64,000 bases of DNA from Alkaliphilus peptidifermentans DSM 18978 (GCF_900101495.1 NZ_FMUS01000007.1:89519-153518); one strand, 5' to 3'. Positions 43,474 to 52,332 are shown, counted from the first letter of the stretch. The notes: generated from the letters alone by a model not told the origin. Numbers and translations are program-made.

Positions 43474-44779
43474 GGTCTATAAAGAAAACCTATTGCAAAA
43501 TAAGCAAGAGTTTATTGAGGAATATAAGACAGTTGAAAAGGCAGTGGAGGAATCGCCAGCAAGGTACAAGGGTAAACCGGTGGAGTTTTTATATCAGCCA
43601 ATGTTTTTATCATCAAAGGATATGAATATGTTTGATAACCTAACCCAGCAGCTAATGACTATTCTAAACAAAGTGATTCAACACTACCTCCACAATGAAG
43701 ATTTTCGTACCCACTTTGGATTTTCATCATTATTGGAAAAAATGATATTGAAGGATCCTGGCTATGATTGTAATACCCCCATGGGACGATTTGATATATT
43801 CTACCATTATAACGGAAGCTTTCAATTTTGTGAGCTTAATGCTGATGGCTCCTCAGGAATGAGTGAACAACAGGAGCTACAAAAAATATTTTCAAGTTCA
43901 AAAGCATTAAATCAATACTCATCTCATTATGAATACAAAGGCTTCGAGCTATTTCAATCGTGGGTAGATGCATTACTGGCTAATTATAAAAAATACAGTA
44001 AAGCAAATGAAAAACCAAATGTAGCAATTATGGACTGGATTGAAGGAGAACCTCCAAGCGAGTTTATTGAATTCAAAAAATATTTTGAAGCTAACGGGTG
44101 TACAACTGTTATAGTTGACCCAAGATGGCTGGAATATAAAAATGGGAAGCTATACTATAAAGATCTACCTATTGACTGTATTTACCGTAGAGCAGTTACA
44201 TGGGAAATAATTGAAAGGGCTGAGGAGGTTCAAGATTTTATAAATGCTTATTTGGCCGGGGATATTTGTGTAATAGGCCCTCTGCGTTCGCAAATTATAC
44301 ATAATAAAAATATATTTGCCATATTGCATGACAAGGATAAAACCCCCTTCCTCTCTGATGATGAGAGAGGATTTATCAATAAGCACATACCCTTTACCAT
44401 CGTCTTTAATAATAATGACAATGAAATGGTTAAATATACTCTTGAGAATAAAAATAAGCTTGTATTAAAGCCTATGGATAAATATGCTTCAAGGGGAGTA
44501 CGAATTGGTAGAGACTATAATGACCATGAATGGATGAAGATTATCAAAGATGAAGCGGTTGAGGATTATTTATTACAAGAATTTTGCATGGTACCAAAGA
44601 TATCTATGGCTAAATTCACATATGATGACATTGAATTTTTTGACTACAATTATATTATTGGTTTATTTATGTACAACGGCAAGCTTCAAGGTGTTTACAC
44701 GCGGGTAGGAACCAAAAATATTATAGGTAGTATTGTTGAATGCTATACAGTACCAAATTTTATACTAGAAAAAAAATAA
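43451..44779 (+). CDS. ATP-grasp-like ligase related to glutathionylspermidine synthase
   Basis: A 442-residue protein with the pattern of circularly permuted ATP-grasp ligases: GRFDIFYHYNGSFQFCELNADGSSG (substrate and metal block, broken by variation) and KLVLKPMDKYASRGVRIG (the ATP-binding lysine strand). It should add an amino or acid group to a peptide, in line with the gamma-glutamylcysteine ligase-like gene it overlaps by 23 bases. It is not a standard GshB. GGGGAGGAAGG precedes the GTG start. The actual product (glutathione, a variant thiol, or something else) is not known. Confidence 0.7.
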   Translation: METEKLFKVYKENLLQNKQEFIEEYKTVEKAVEESPARYKGKPVEFLYQPMFLSSKDMNMFDNLTQQLMTILNKVIQHYLHNEDFRTHFGFSSLLEKMILKDPGYDCNTPMGRFDIFYHYNGSFQFCELNADGSSGMSEQQELQKIFSSSKALNQYSSHYEYKGFELFQSWVDALLANYKKYSKANEKPNVAIMDWIEGEPPSEFIEFKKYFEANGCTTVIVDPRWLEYKNGKLYYKDLPIDCIYRRAVTWEIIERAEEVQDFINAYLAGDICVIGPLRSQIIHNKNIFAILHDKDKTPFLSDDERGFINKHIPFTIVFNNNDNEMVKYTLENKNKLVLKPMDKYASRGVRIGRDYNDHEWMKIIKDEAVEDYLLQEFCMVPKISMAKFTYDDIEFFDYNYIIGLFMYNGKLQGVYTRVGTKNIIGSIVECYTVPNFILEKK

Positions 44780-44800
44780 AGGCCCAGTGCCTTTTTTTAT
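44778..44800 (+). terminator. Terminator of the ATP-grasp-like gene
   Basis: A six-pair AAAGGC/GCCTTT stem is followed by a run of T. Confidence 0.6.
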
Positions 44801-44914
44801 TGCACAGGAGCGTTCGTTCCTAACTCCCAATGCAATACGGTGTTGTTAAGAGGTGGTCCCCCCTTATGATCAATGAGGATGGCGAAACTCATTATCAAAT
44901 GAGCAAAATTATTA

Positions 44915-44943
44915 TTGACTCTTAGCACACCAAAGCGTATAAT
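44915..44943 (+). promoter_or_regulatory. Promoter upstream of feoAB
   Basis: TTGACT (44915-44920) and TATAAT (44938-44943) are separated by exactly 17 bases. An inverted repeat CTCATT-ATCA-AATGAG (44888-44903) lies just upstream. Confidence 0.75.
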
Positions 44944-44978
44944 TTATATGAAAGTGGATATATTTTTTACTTAATAAA

Positions 44979-44993
44979 TGATAATGATTATCA
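44979..44993 (+). promoter_or_regulatory. Fur box
   Basis: TGATAATGATTATCA is a perfect 7-1-7 Fur operator of the Bacillus type, about 30 bases after the expected transcription start and 22 bases before feoA. A block on elongation, or on a second nearby promoter, would give iron repression. Confidence 0.92.
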
Positions 44994-45015
44994 ATGTTAT
45001 AAAAATGGGGGTATA

Positions 45016-45237
45016 ATGATGACGCTTGACAAAGCTAAGAGGGGACAATTGATAGAGATTTTAAATATTCCTGATTCCAGCATTAGGGCACAGGCAATAA
45101 GGTTAGGTATTTGCGAAGGTGCAAGACTTATTTGTGCAGAAAAGCTTCCTGCCGGACCAATTGTTCTACAGAATAAAATGCAGGAAGTAGCTATTGGACG
45201 TAGGCTTGCAGAAACAATTGAAGTAAAGGCTGTATAG
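45016..45237 (+). CDS. feoA: Ferrous iron transport protein A
   Basis: A 73-residue SH3-like cytoplasmic accessory of the Fe(II) transporter. The sequence TLDKAKRGQLIEIL...AQAIRLGICEGARLIC...GRRLAETIEV follows the family pattern. A second ATG three bases later is equally well placed after GGGGG. It is 20 bases upstream of feoB and sits behind the Fur box. Confidence 0.92.
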   Translation: MMTLDKAKRGQLIEILNIPDSSIRAQAIRLGICEGARLICAEKLPAGPIVLQNKMQEVAIGRRLAETIEVKAV

Positions 45238-45257
45238 TAATAGATAGGGGGATTTCA

Positions 45258-47117
45258 GTGAATTGTCATAATCCAGCAGCAACAATAGAAATACCAGAGG
45301 ATAGTAAAAAAATTGTTTTAGTCGGCAATCCCAACGTTGGAAAATCAGTTTTTTTTAATGCACTAACAGGGGTTTATGTAGATGTATCAAATTTTCCAGG
45401 TACTACTGTAGATATTAGTCACGGAAAATATCAAGGAGATATAGTAATTGATACACCTGGAGTATATGGTGTCTCTTCATTTAATGATGAAGAACGGGTT
45501 GCTAGAGATGTAATTCTATACGGGGATGTCATTTTAAACATTGTTGATGCATTACATCTAGAGCGTGATTTATTCTTAACACAGCAGATTATCGATATGG
45601 GCAAACCAGTGGTAGTAGCCTTAAATATGATGGATGATGTAGAAAGAAACGGTAGGAAAATTGATGTTAATTTATTGTCAGAAAAACTAGGAGTTGAGGT
45701 AATACCCACTGTTGCTGTTAAGGGGAAGGGTATAGCTGAAGTAAAGGCGGCCCTAAGTAATGCTAAAAAAGGAAAACGGCTGGGTATTGTTGAGGAATAT
45801 ATCAATAAAGTTATTGACTCAGTTGATGAAGAATCAGAAGCTCTATTAATACTAGAAGAAGATGAAAATATTGAAGCAAGGCACAATACAAAGCATCAAG
45901 AAAACCTGCGAGAAGCAATTTATTCTACAAGACGTCAATACATAGATAAATTGATAGAAGAAATTGTCTCGGAGGATATGAAACAGGCTTCCTTTAAAAC
46001 AAAGCTGGGAAGATGGATGATTCAACCAGTTACAGGAATACCAATTTTGTTTTTTGTTTTATTTCTTATGTATCAAGCAATTGGTGTTTTCGTTGCACAA
46101 ACAGTTGTAGATATTACAGAAGAAATTATAATGGGAACCTACTACTATGATTTTATTACTAATTTACTTAGTCAATATATAGATGCTGAGGGTATTTTAG
46201 GACAAGTGATAATGGGTGAGTTTGGACTATTAACTATGACTCCTATCTACGTCCTGGGCTTACTACTACCTTTAGTAGCTGGATTCTATTTCTGTCTTTC
46301 TTTAATGGAAGATTCAGGATACCTTCCTCGTATTGCTACCTTAGTGGATAAAATGTTGACCTACCTAGGCCTTAACGGTAGAGCAGTAATTCCTATGATT
46401 CTTGGCTTCGGATGCGTAACCATGGCAACAATTACTACTCGATTACTAGGCTCAAAAAGAGAAAGATTTATTGCAACCATGCTATTGGGTTTAGCAATTC
46501 CTTGTTCTGCACAGCTGGGGGTTATCGCAGGTTTAATTGCACCCCTAGGAGCAAAATACTTTATCATTTACTCAGTAACAATATTTACAGTATTTGTGTT
46601 AACGGGAACAATTTTGAACAAAATTATGCCGGGGAAATCTACTGATTTATTAATAGATTTACCACCTCTTAGAGTACCACAGCTAACAAACGTTTTAAGA
46701 AAGACCACTTCGAAGTCATGGGCTTTCATGAAGGAGGCAACACCTCTATTTGCTATTGGTGCATTGTTAATATCAGTTCTCCAGCTGACAGGTTCACTTG
46801 AGGTTATTATCGGTTTCTTTGCACCAGTAACAGAAGGATTCTTAAAGCTAGATCCTAGGGTTTCACAGGCATTTATTATGGGAATAGTTCGACGAGACTT
46901 TGGTGCAGCTGGTCTTGATAGTTTAGCAAGTGCCGGAATTATTTCTGGTGCACAGGTGGTAGTTTCACTAGTGGCTATTACTCTATTTGTTCCGTGTATT
47001 GCGGCTATTATAGTAATATTTAAGGAAAGAAGCTGGCAAGAATCTGCCATAATATGGATTGGAAGTTTTGTATTGGCCTTCTTAACTGCTGGTATATTAG
47101 CACAACTGATTATATAG
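45258..47117 (+). CDS. feoB: Ferrous iron transporter B
   Basis: A 619-residue membrane transporter importing Fe(II). The N-terminal G domain shows GNPNVGKSVFFNAL (G1), NFPGTT (G2), DTPGVYG (G3) and NMMD (G4). A GDI-like linker follows, and then the membrane domain with the Gate repeat FGCVTMAT and RDFGAAGL. The GTG start follows GGGGG. Belongs to a feoA-feoB-Cys-rich unit under the Fur box. Confidence 0.96.
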   Translation: MNCHNPAATIEIPEDSKKIVLVGNPNVGKSVFFNALTGVYVDVSNFPGTTVDISHGKYQGDIVIDTPGVYGVSSFNDEERVARDVILYGDVILNIVDALHLERDLFLTQQIIDMGKPVVVALNMMDDVERNGRKIDVNLLSEKLGVEVIPTVAVKGKGIAEVKAALSNAKKGKRLGIVEEYINKVIDSVDEESEALLILEEDENIEARHNTKHQENLREAIYSTRRQYIDKLIEEIVSEDMKQASFKTKLGRWMIQPVTGIPILFFVLFLMYQAIGVFVAQTVVDITEEIIMGTYYYDFITNLLSQYIDAEGILGQVIMGEFGLLTMTPIYVLGLLLPLVAGFYFCLSLMEDSGYLPRIATLVDKMLTYLGLNGRAVIPMILGFGCVTMATITTRLLGSKRERFIATMLLGLAIPCSAQLGVIAGLIAPLGAKYFIIYSVTIFTVFVLTGTILNKIMPGKSTDLLIDLPPLRVPQLTNVLRKTTSKSWAFMKEATPLFAIGALLISVLQLTGSLEVIIGFFAPVTEGFLKLDPRVSQAFIMGIVRRDFGAAGLDSLASAGIISGAQVVVSLVAITLFVPCIAAIIVIFKERSWQESAIIWIGSFVLAFLTAGILAQLII

Positions 47118-47143
47118 TAGTATTTTAAAAGAGGTGAGAGTAA

Positions 47144-47296
47144 GTGAAAAATAGATGTTCCACCTGTGGATTAGAGGTTAATGATTCGGAAATAAAAAGA
47201 TGTCCAAGATGTAATAATATACTTCACGATATAAAAAAGTGTGAAGATTGCGATGGTTGCTCTATATTAAAGAAAAAAAATAATAAAAAATGTTAA
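47144..47296 (+). CDS. Small Cys-rich zinc-ribbon-like protein linked to feoB
   Basis: A 50-residue protein from GTG 47144 behind GAGGTGAGAG. It carries eight cysteines, in CSTCG, CPRC and CEDCDGC plus a single last cysteine, most in CxxC pairs able to bind zinc or iron-sulfur. It lies 26 bases after feoB on the same strand and before a terminator, so it belongs to the iron-uptake transcript. The composition is plainly coding (stops absent, codon use typical). Function is unknown; FeoC-like or ferrous-iron-handling roles are possible, but it is not a FeoC sequence. Confidence 0.7.
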   Translation: MKNRCSTCGLEVNDSEIKRCPRCNNILHDIKKCEDCDGCSILKKKNNKKC

Positions 47297-47325
47297 AAAG
47301 CGCCATACTTATAATGGAGCTTTTT
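47295..47325 (+). terminator. Terminator of the feo unit
   Basis: About eleven pairs with one mismatch (47295-47306 with 47314-47325), ending in TTTTT. Confidence 0.8.
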
Positions 47326-47348
47326 AAATTTTACACTGGAGTGATAAA

Positions 47349-48089
47349 ATGAGAAATATAAAGATGATAATAGAATATGATGGTGGTAGATATAAGGGTT
47401 GGCAACGTCTGACTGATAATGACAAAACAATTCAAGGGAAATTGGAAAATGTAATTAGTCAAATGCTAGAAACCCCCACTGAAGTTATAGGATCAGGTAG
47501 AACGGATGCTGGAGCTCATGCACTGGGTCAGGTTGCAAATTTCCAAGCTAAAAGTAAGATGTCATTAAAAGAAATGCATGAATATATAACCACATATCTA
47601 CCTCAGGATATTGCAGTAAAGGAATTAAAAGAAGCTTCCAATAGGTTTCATAGTAGATATAATGTTTCGGGGAAAAAATATACATACCATATTTGGAATC
47701 ATCCAATACCATCTGTTTTTAATAGAAATTATAGCTACCAAGTCTCCAAAGAGTTGAACTTAACAAGCATGCAAATGGCTGCTGAAAAGCTTATTGGTAG
47801 TCACGACTTTGCTCCCTTTTCTTCGGTAAAAAAGAGTAATAAAACAACTGTAAGAACAATTAAAGCTATTAATATCGAAAAGAAGAGCCATATGATAGAA
47901 ATTGAATTTGTTGGAGATGGATTTTTACATAACATGATAAGGATTATTGTAGGTACTTTAATTGAAATAGGCTTAGGGAACGAAGGTATTAAATATATTG
48001 ATGAAATTTTTAAAAAAGGCGAAAGAAAATTTGCAGGTGTAACTGTTCCTTCACAGGGACTATTTCTTGATGAGGTTTATTATGAATAA
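47349..48089 (+). CDS. truA: tRNA pseudouridine synthase A
   Basis: Makes pseudouridine 38-40 in the anticodon arm. The 246 residues start RNIKMIIEYDGGRYKGWQR and contain the catalytic aspartate motif GSGRTDAGAHALGQVANF, then KKYTYHIWN and FLHNMIRIIVGTLIEIG. GGAGTG precedes the ATG. It stands alone between two terminators. Confidence 0.96.
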   Translation: MRNIKMIIEYDGGRYKGWQRLTDNDKTIQGKLENVISQMLETPTEVIGSGRTDAGAHALGQVANFQAKSKMSLKEMHEYITTYLPQDIAVKELKEASNRFHSRYNVSGKKYTYHIWNHPIPSVFNRNYSYQVSKELNLTSMQMAAEKLIGSHDFAPFSSVKKSNKTTVRTIKAINIEKKSHMIEIEFVGDGFLHNMIRIIVGTLIEIGLGNEGIKYIDEIFKKGERKFAGVTVPSQGLFLDEVYYE

Positions 48090-48106
48090 AACAACAAATT
48101 GATATG

Positions 48107-48140
48107 ATAACTAGAGAGCAAATCTCTAGTTATTTTTTTT
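48107..48140 (+). terminator. Terminator of truA
   Basis: An eleven-pair perfect stem (48107-48117 with 48123-48133, loop GCAAA) is followed by eight T. Confidence 0.92.
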
Positions 48141-48185
48141 GTCTATTGTCAATACTACAAAATAGTATTTGAAAGGAGCGATTCT

Positions 48186-48896
48186 ATGGAGTATTTAATG
48201 ATTTTTATTCGAATTATAACCATAATGTCATTGGTATTATTCTTAAACTTAATACTAACAGGTAAAAGACTAGTTGGAGAGATGCCAGTCTTTGACTTTC
48301 TAATTATTATTACTATGGGCTCGGTGATTGGAGCAGATATTGCTGACCCCAGTATAGAGCATCTACCAACAGCCTTTGCTATAGTAATTCTTGCCATATT
48401 TCAATATATAATGAATAAATTCATTTTGAAAAATAGAAAATTCGCTCGAATAGTTACCTTTGAGCCTACATTAGTAATGGAAAATGGAAAGTTTTTGGTG
48501 AATAATATGAAAAAAATAAAGTACAGCATAGATGAGTTATTAATGATGCTTAGGGAAAAAGACATTTTTGATTTTAAGGATGTTCTTTATGCAATCATAG
48601 AATCTAATGGTCGAATGACTGTTCTAAAGAAAGCCGATATAAACCCTGTAACTCCCAAGGACATGGCAATAGGTGTTAAGGAAAAGGAAGTTCCTACTAT
48701 AGTAATTCTTGAGGGGAGGTTTGATACTGAAAGCCTAAAAAGAGCAGGCTTGAAGTCGGAAATGATATTAGACCAAGTTAAAAAAGCTGGCTATAAAACC
48801 ATTAACGAAATATTCATTGCCACATATTCGAAGGATAAACAACTACACATATCTCCTTATCATATAGGCATTGATTCAAAAAATATTCAACATTAG
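48186..48896 (+). CDS. DUF421 membrane protein (YetF/YrbG family)
   Basis: A 236-residue protein with three N-terminal membrane helices (to about 85) and a cytoplasmic two-part domain. LNLILTGKRLVGEMPVFDFLI and the polar DADP-like segment GADIADPSIEH match the family. Function is unknown; in spore formers several members are sporulation-linked. AAAGGAG precedes the ATG. Confidence 0.85.
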   Translation: MEYLMIFIRIITIMSLVLFLNLILTGKRLVGEMPVFDFLIIITMGSVIGADIADPSIEHLPTAFAIVILAIFQYIMNKFILKNRKFARIVTFEPTLVMENGKFLVNNMKKIKYSIDELLMMLREKDIFDFKDVLYAIIESNGRMTVLKKADINPVTPKDMAIGVKEKEVPTIVILEGRFDTESLKRAGLKSEMILDQVKKAGYKTINEIFIATYSKDKQLHISPYHIGIDSKNIQH

Positions 48897-48980
48897 ATTA
48901 CCTTTTTCTTATGAGCATAGCGAAGATGAAAGAAATAATGTATAATGATATAAGATATCAAATGATGAGGATGAGTGGAT

Positions 48981-50168
48981 ATGAAAATGAAGTTGGATAA
49001 AGCGTATTTTAAATATTCCTTTTATGGTTTTCTAACGGTTGCAATGTCTATAATTTTCTACCTGCTATTAGATAATATGGGCTTCTATATAAAAAGCTTC
49101 TCAGTAGGCTTTGGTGTTACTAGAAGAATACTAAGTCCATTTATTATTGGAGCTTCCGTGGCATATCTTTTGAGTCCGGGTGTTCGATGGTTAGAAAAAC
49201 GATTATTTAATAGAATTCAATTTATTAGTAAAAGAAGTAAGCTCCATAGACTTCTTAGCATACTAACCATGTATATCATTCTTATAAGCTCTATAACAAT
49301 GCTAATAGTATTTGTGGCTCCTCAAATAGGAAATAATATCAGTGATATTGTTCGAAGGGTGCCAGAATATATTACTTCTTCTAATGAATTAATTAGTAAA
49401 TGGACAGAAGAAATAGAAACCTATAGTCAAATAGATGTGTCTGAACACGTTAATACAAAAATAAACGATGTTTTCAGAAAAATGGGTGATTCCCTTGAAG
49501 GAATTTTAAATAATCTTGCCGTTAGCATCCTATCCATCACTTCGGGGTTACTAAATTTTGTACTGGGGTTAATATTATCCTTTTATATGCTAATGGATAG
49601 AGAGTCCTTTAAAAAGGGTATTGAAAAAATATTAAGGGTATTTTTAAGTGATACAGCTGTTGAAAAGGTTAAAGTTTTTGGAAGGGAAGTTGACGATCTA
49701 TTTGCAAAGTTTATAGTGGGGAAATCTTTAGACTCCTTTATAATTGCTTGCTTATGTTTTGTAGGTTTGAAGATAATGGGTATACGTTATGCACTATTAT
49801 TAAGCGTTATTATAGGCGTAACAAACATGATACCATACTTTGGGCCCTTTATTGGAGCCGTACCGGCCACAATCATAACATTTTTCGATAGTCCATTAAA
49901 GGCTCTTTGGATTCTAATTTTCATATTAGCTCTACAGCAGTTTGATGGTCTGATTTTGGGTCCAAAGATATTAGGAGATAGTGTGGGAGTAAGTCCATTT
50001 TGGATTATTTTCTCCATAACAGTCGGTGGGAAATTATTTGGACTTATTGGAATGTTTTTGGGAGTACCGGTTATTGCAATTATTCGCTTGGTTATTAATC
50101 GAGCAATTGATAGGCAGCTTGAAAGGAAAAATCAGAATATCGAAAAAAGAAAAAAGACAGCAACATAG
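48981..50168 (+). CDS. AI-2E family transporter
   Basis: A 395-residue protein with about eight membrane helices and the family C-terminal half: RFALL-like GIRYALLLSVIIGVTNMIPYFGPFIGAVPA and DGLILGPKILGDSVGVSPFWI. Members have been linked to autoinducer-2 export and sodium/proton exchange. GTG 48975 is an alternative start. GATGAGG lies about ten bases upstream. A bidirectional terminator follows. Confidence 0.85.
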   Translation: MKMKLDKAYFKYSFYGFLTVAMSIIFYLLLDNMGFYIKSFSVGFGVTRRILSPFIIGASVAYLLSPGVRWLEKRLFNRIQFISKRSKLHRLLSILTMYIILISSITMLIVFVAPQIGNNISDIVRRVPEYITSSNELISKWTEEIETYSQIDVSEHVNTKINDVFRKMGDSLEGILNNLAVSILSITSGLLNFVLGLILSFYMLMDRESFKKGIEKILRVFLSDTAVEKVKVFGREVDDLFAKFIVGKSLDSFIIACLCFVGLKIMGIRYALLLSVIIGVTNMIPYFGPFIGAVPATIITFFDSPLKALWILIFILALQQFDGLILGPKILGDSVGVSPFWIIFSITVGGKLFGLIGMFLGVPVIAIIRLVINRAIDRQLERKNQNIEKRKKTAT

Positions 50169-50186
50169 TAATTATAATATAATCTA

Positions 50187-50240
50187 AAACTCAGCACCCT
50201 ACTTATTTCCGATATCGATAGGTGGGCTGAGTTTTTTTAT
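50187..50240. terminator. Bidirectional terminator between the AI-2E and EamA genes
   Basis: AAACTCAGC (50187-50195) pairs with GCTGAGTTT (50226-50234), extended inward by CC/GG around one bulge, with a T run to the right. Confidence 0.8.
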
Positions 50241-50254
50241 GCCAGCCATTATGC

Positions 50255-51112
50255 TCAATCAATTTCAGTTGCTCTTCTCTTTATTCGATAATTCAAGTAA
50301 GCGCTAAATATAATTAGTGATATCCCTAAAAAACTATAGATATCAGGTATCTCGAAAAAAATTACAATACCAATAAAAATAGAGAATACAGTTTGACCAT
50401 AGGAATATATTGATAAATCTCCCGCCTCTGCATATCTATATGCATAGGTCATCAATAATTGTGCAATAGTGGCAAATACACCAACGGAAAGAAGAACCAA
50501 CAGCTGAAGAGGAGTAGGAAATACAAACTGACCAAATAATAAAAAGGGTAAAGCGGTAATTGTAGACAAACCTGTAAAGTAAAATACTATTACATTTGGA
50601 TGATCAGTAGTGCGAAGATGACGTATAATTGTATAGGCTGATGCTGCAAACAACGCAGATGACAGCCCTGCAAGGGCAGGAACAACACGGTAATCAAATT
50701 GAGGCTTTACTATGAAGCCCACACCTGTCAGGGCTAGTATAAATAAGAGGATTTGGACTTTTTTAATTCTTTCACCAAGAAAAATTGAAGCCAATAGCAT
50801 AACGAAAAATGGATTGGTTTGATTTAGCACAACTGCATCTGCCAAGGGAAGTCGGTCAATGGCAAAAAAATAAAGGAAAACTCCCATAAGCCCTAAAAAG
50901 GAACGGTATATAAGATAACGAGTATTAGTGCCTTTGAAGCTTTCACCAGACTTCTTAATAAGAAAAGCAACATAAATGAATCCAACAATATTTCTAAAAA
51001 ACACCTTTTCTATTGTTGGTAAATCACCTGAGTATTTAACAGCAGTAGCCATAAGGGCAAAAAAAAGAGAAGCTAGAATCATATAAAATATCCCTTTATT
51101 ACGTTCATTCAC
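50255..51112 (-). CDS. EamA family drug/metabolite transporter
   Basis: A 285-residue protein with ten predicted helices in two EamA halves (FFALMATAVKYSGDLP, and GLSSALFAASAYTIIRHL). The GTG at 51112 is chosen because CAGGGGG lies nine bases upstream; the frame is open for 21 further codons upstream but without a ribosome site. The substrate is unknown, amino acid or purine export being typical. Confidence 0.82.
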   Translation of the reverse strand: MNERNKGIFYMILASLFFALMATAVKYSGDLPTIEKVFFRNIVGFIYVAFLIKKSGESFKGTNTRYLIYRSFLGLMGVFLYFFAIDRLPLADAVVLNQTNPFFVMLLASIFLGERIKKVQILLFILALTGVGFIVKPQFDYRVVPALAGLSSALFAASAYTIIRHLRTTDHPNVIVFYFTGLSTITALPFLLFGQFVFPTPLQLLVLLSVGVFATIAQLLMTYAYRYAEAGDLSIYSYGQTVFSIFIGIVIFFEIPDIYSFLGISLIIFSAYLNYRIKRRATEID

Positions 51113-51304
51113 TTTGATATACCCCCTGTTTGGAATTACTACTATAATTATACCCAATATCAGCTTAAAAACCATATATATTAATTATATGAAGTGAAAA
51201 CTATTTTTGCTAATAAGCCTGAAGGTATTCTCTAATTAACATTATAAATAAGTATGATTTCCCTTGAAAATTGGGAGAATAACCTCAATAAGGAGGTTAT
51301 CGAT

Positions 51305-52330
51305 ATGGAATTATGGCAACCCGATAGAGTGTATTTTGAGGCGGATGCAAGAAATACAGTTGTTGGTAAGAGGGTAAAGGAATACTGTCTTGAAAAGAAT
51401 ATAGAGATGCTAGAAACCACATCCCATAATCAAGTTAGAAATTTACCAGGTGAAGATGAAAAGGCAAAATATGCAGCTGCAAAAAAAACATTAATCGTGG
51501 GGATCAAAAAAAGTATGAAGCTGGAGGTATGTAAACCCTCAGCTGATTACCAATTTTCCCTTATGACAAATTGTCCCGGAAGCTGTGAGTACTGCTATTT
51601 ATTTACAACCCAAGGGAAAAAACCATACGTAAGAGTTTATGGAAACCTTGATGAATTATACAATACAATTGATCAATATATAGAAAAAAAATTACCCCAT
51701 ACTACTATGTTTGAAGCTGCCAGCACAGGTGATCCGCTGGGGGTGGAGCACATAACTGGATCACTTAAAGATACCATTGAACATTTTTCAACACTAAAAA
51801 GTGGCAAACTCAGAGTTGTTACCAAATATGCCGCTGTTGACCCATTGTTAGACATAAATCATAATGGCAACACCCGTTTTAGATTCAGTATAAACTCAAA
51901 TTATGTTATTAAAAATTTTGAGCATAATGTTGATAATTTATGGGATAGATTAAGGGCTGCAGAAAAAATGGCTAAGGCTGGCTACCCATTGGGATTTTTA
52001 ATAGCACCTATTATATTACATGATGGGTGGAAAATAGAGTACAAAGAAATGCTGGAGGCACTCCATAGGCATATTGGACTACAGCCAAATAGCTTTATAA
52101 CCTTTGAGCTAATACAACACCGATTCACGATGAATGCAAAGAATATCATTGAGGAACGTTTCCCCAACACAAGACTTGAAATGGACCCTGAAAAGCGACA
52201 AAAGAAATGGGGTAAATATGGTAGAGTTAAATATGTTTATGAGAAGCATGAAGCAGAGGAAGCTAAAGAATACTTAACAGATTTAATAAAAAAGTACTTC
52301 CCCAATGGACATATTCAATATTTTACGTAA
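51305..52330 (+). CDS. splB: Spore photoproduct lyase, with Ser in place of the catalytic Cys
   Basis: A 341-residue radical SAM DNA-repair enzyme that splits the spore photoproduct (5-thyminyl-5,6-dihydrothymine) during germination. The SAM cluster is CPGSCEYCY (Cys90, Cys94, Cys97), with the conserved Tyr96 and Tyr98. SHNQVRNLPG, TRFRFSINS, AGYPLGFLIAPI and FELIQHRFT match the B. subtilis enzyme closely and length is the same. However, the position of the H-donor cysteine (Cys141 in B. subtilis) reads FEAASTGD, so Ser140. The ATG at 51305 is chosen because AAGGAGGT lies upstream; the ATG at 51254 has no site. Confidence 0.92.
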   Translation: MELWQPDRVYFEADARNTVVGKRVKEYCLEKNIEMLETTSHNQVRNLPGEDEKAKYAAAKKTLIVGIKKSMKLEVCKPSADYQFSLMTNCPGSCEYCYLFTTQGKKPYVRVYGNLDELYNTIDQYIEKKLPHTTMFEAASTGDPLGVEHITGSLKDTIEHFSTLKSGKLRVVTKYAAVDPLLDINHNGNTRFRFSINSNYVIKNFEHNVDNLWDRLRAAEKMAKAGYPLGFLIAPIILHDGWKIEYKEMLEALHRHIGLQPNSFITFELIQHRFTMNAKNIIEERFPNTRLEMDPEKRQKKWGKYGRVKYVYEKHEAEEAKEYLTDLIKKYFPNGHIQYFT

Positions 52331-52332
52331 AA

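Noticed and set aside
44830..44925. 31-codon frame before the feo promoter
   Set aside because: No ribosome site, and its end overlaps the -35 element. Kept only as part of the unexplained stretch.
44801..44945. Riboswitch ahead of feoAB
   Set aside because: The stretch lies upstream of the best promoter, so it would not be in the feo leader; no aptamer consensus recognised.
45431..45886. Serine-rich minus-strand frame in the feoB G domain region
   Set aside because: Low-complexity composition from the complement of feoB codons; not a gene.
46568..47050. Long open frame on the minus strand within feoB
   Set aside because: Lies opposite the conserved membrane domain of feoB; the product has no pattern of its own and no ribosome site was seen. 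A shadow of feoB.
51254..51304. Earlier start for spore photoproduct lyase
   Set aside because: No ribosome site, and it adds residues absent from the family; the ATG at 51305 has AAGGAGGT and gives the standard length.
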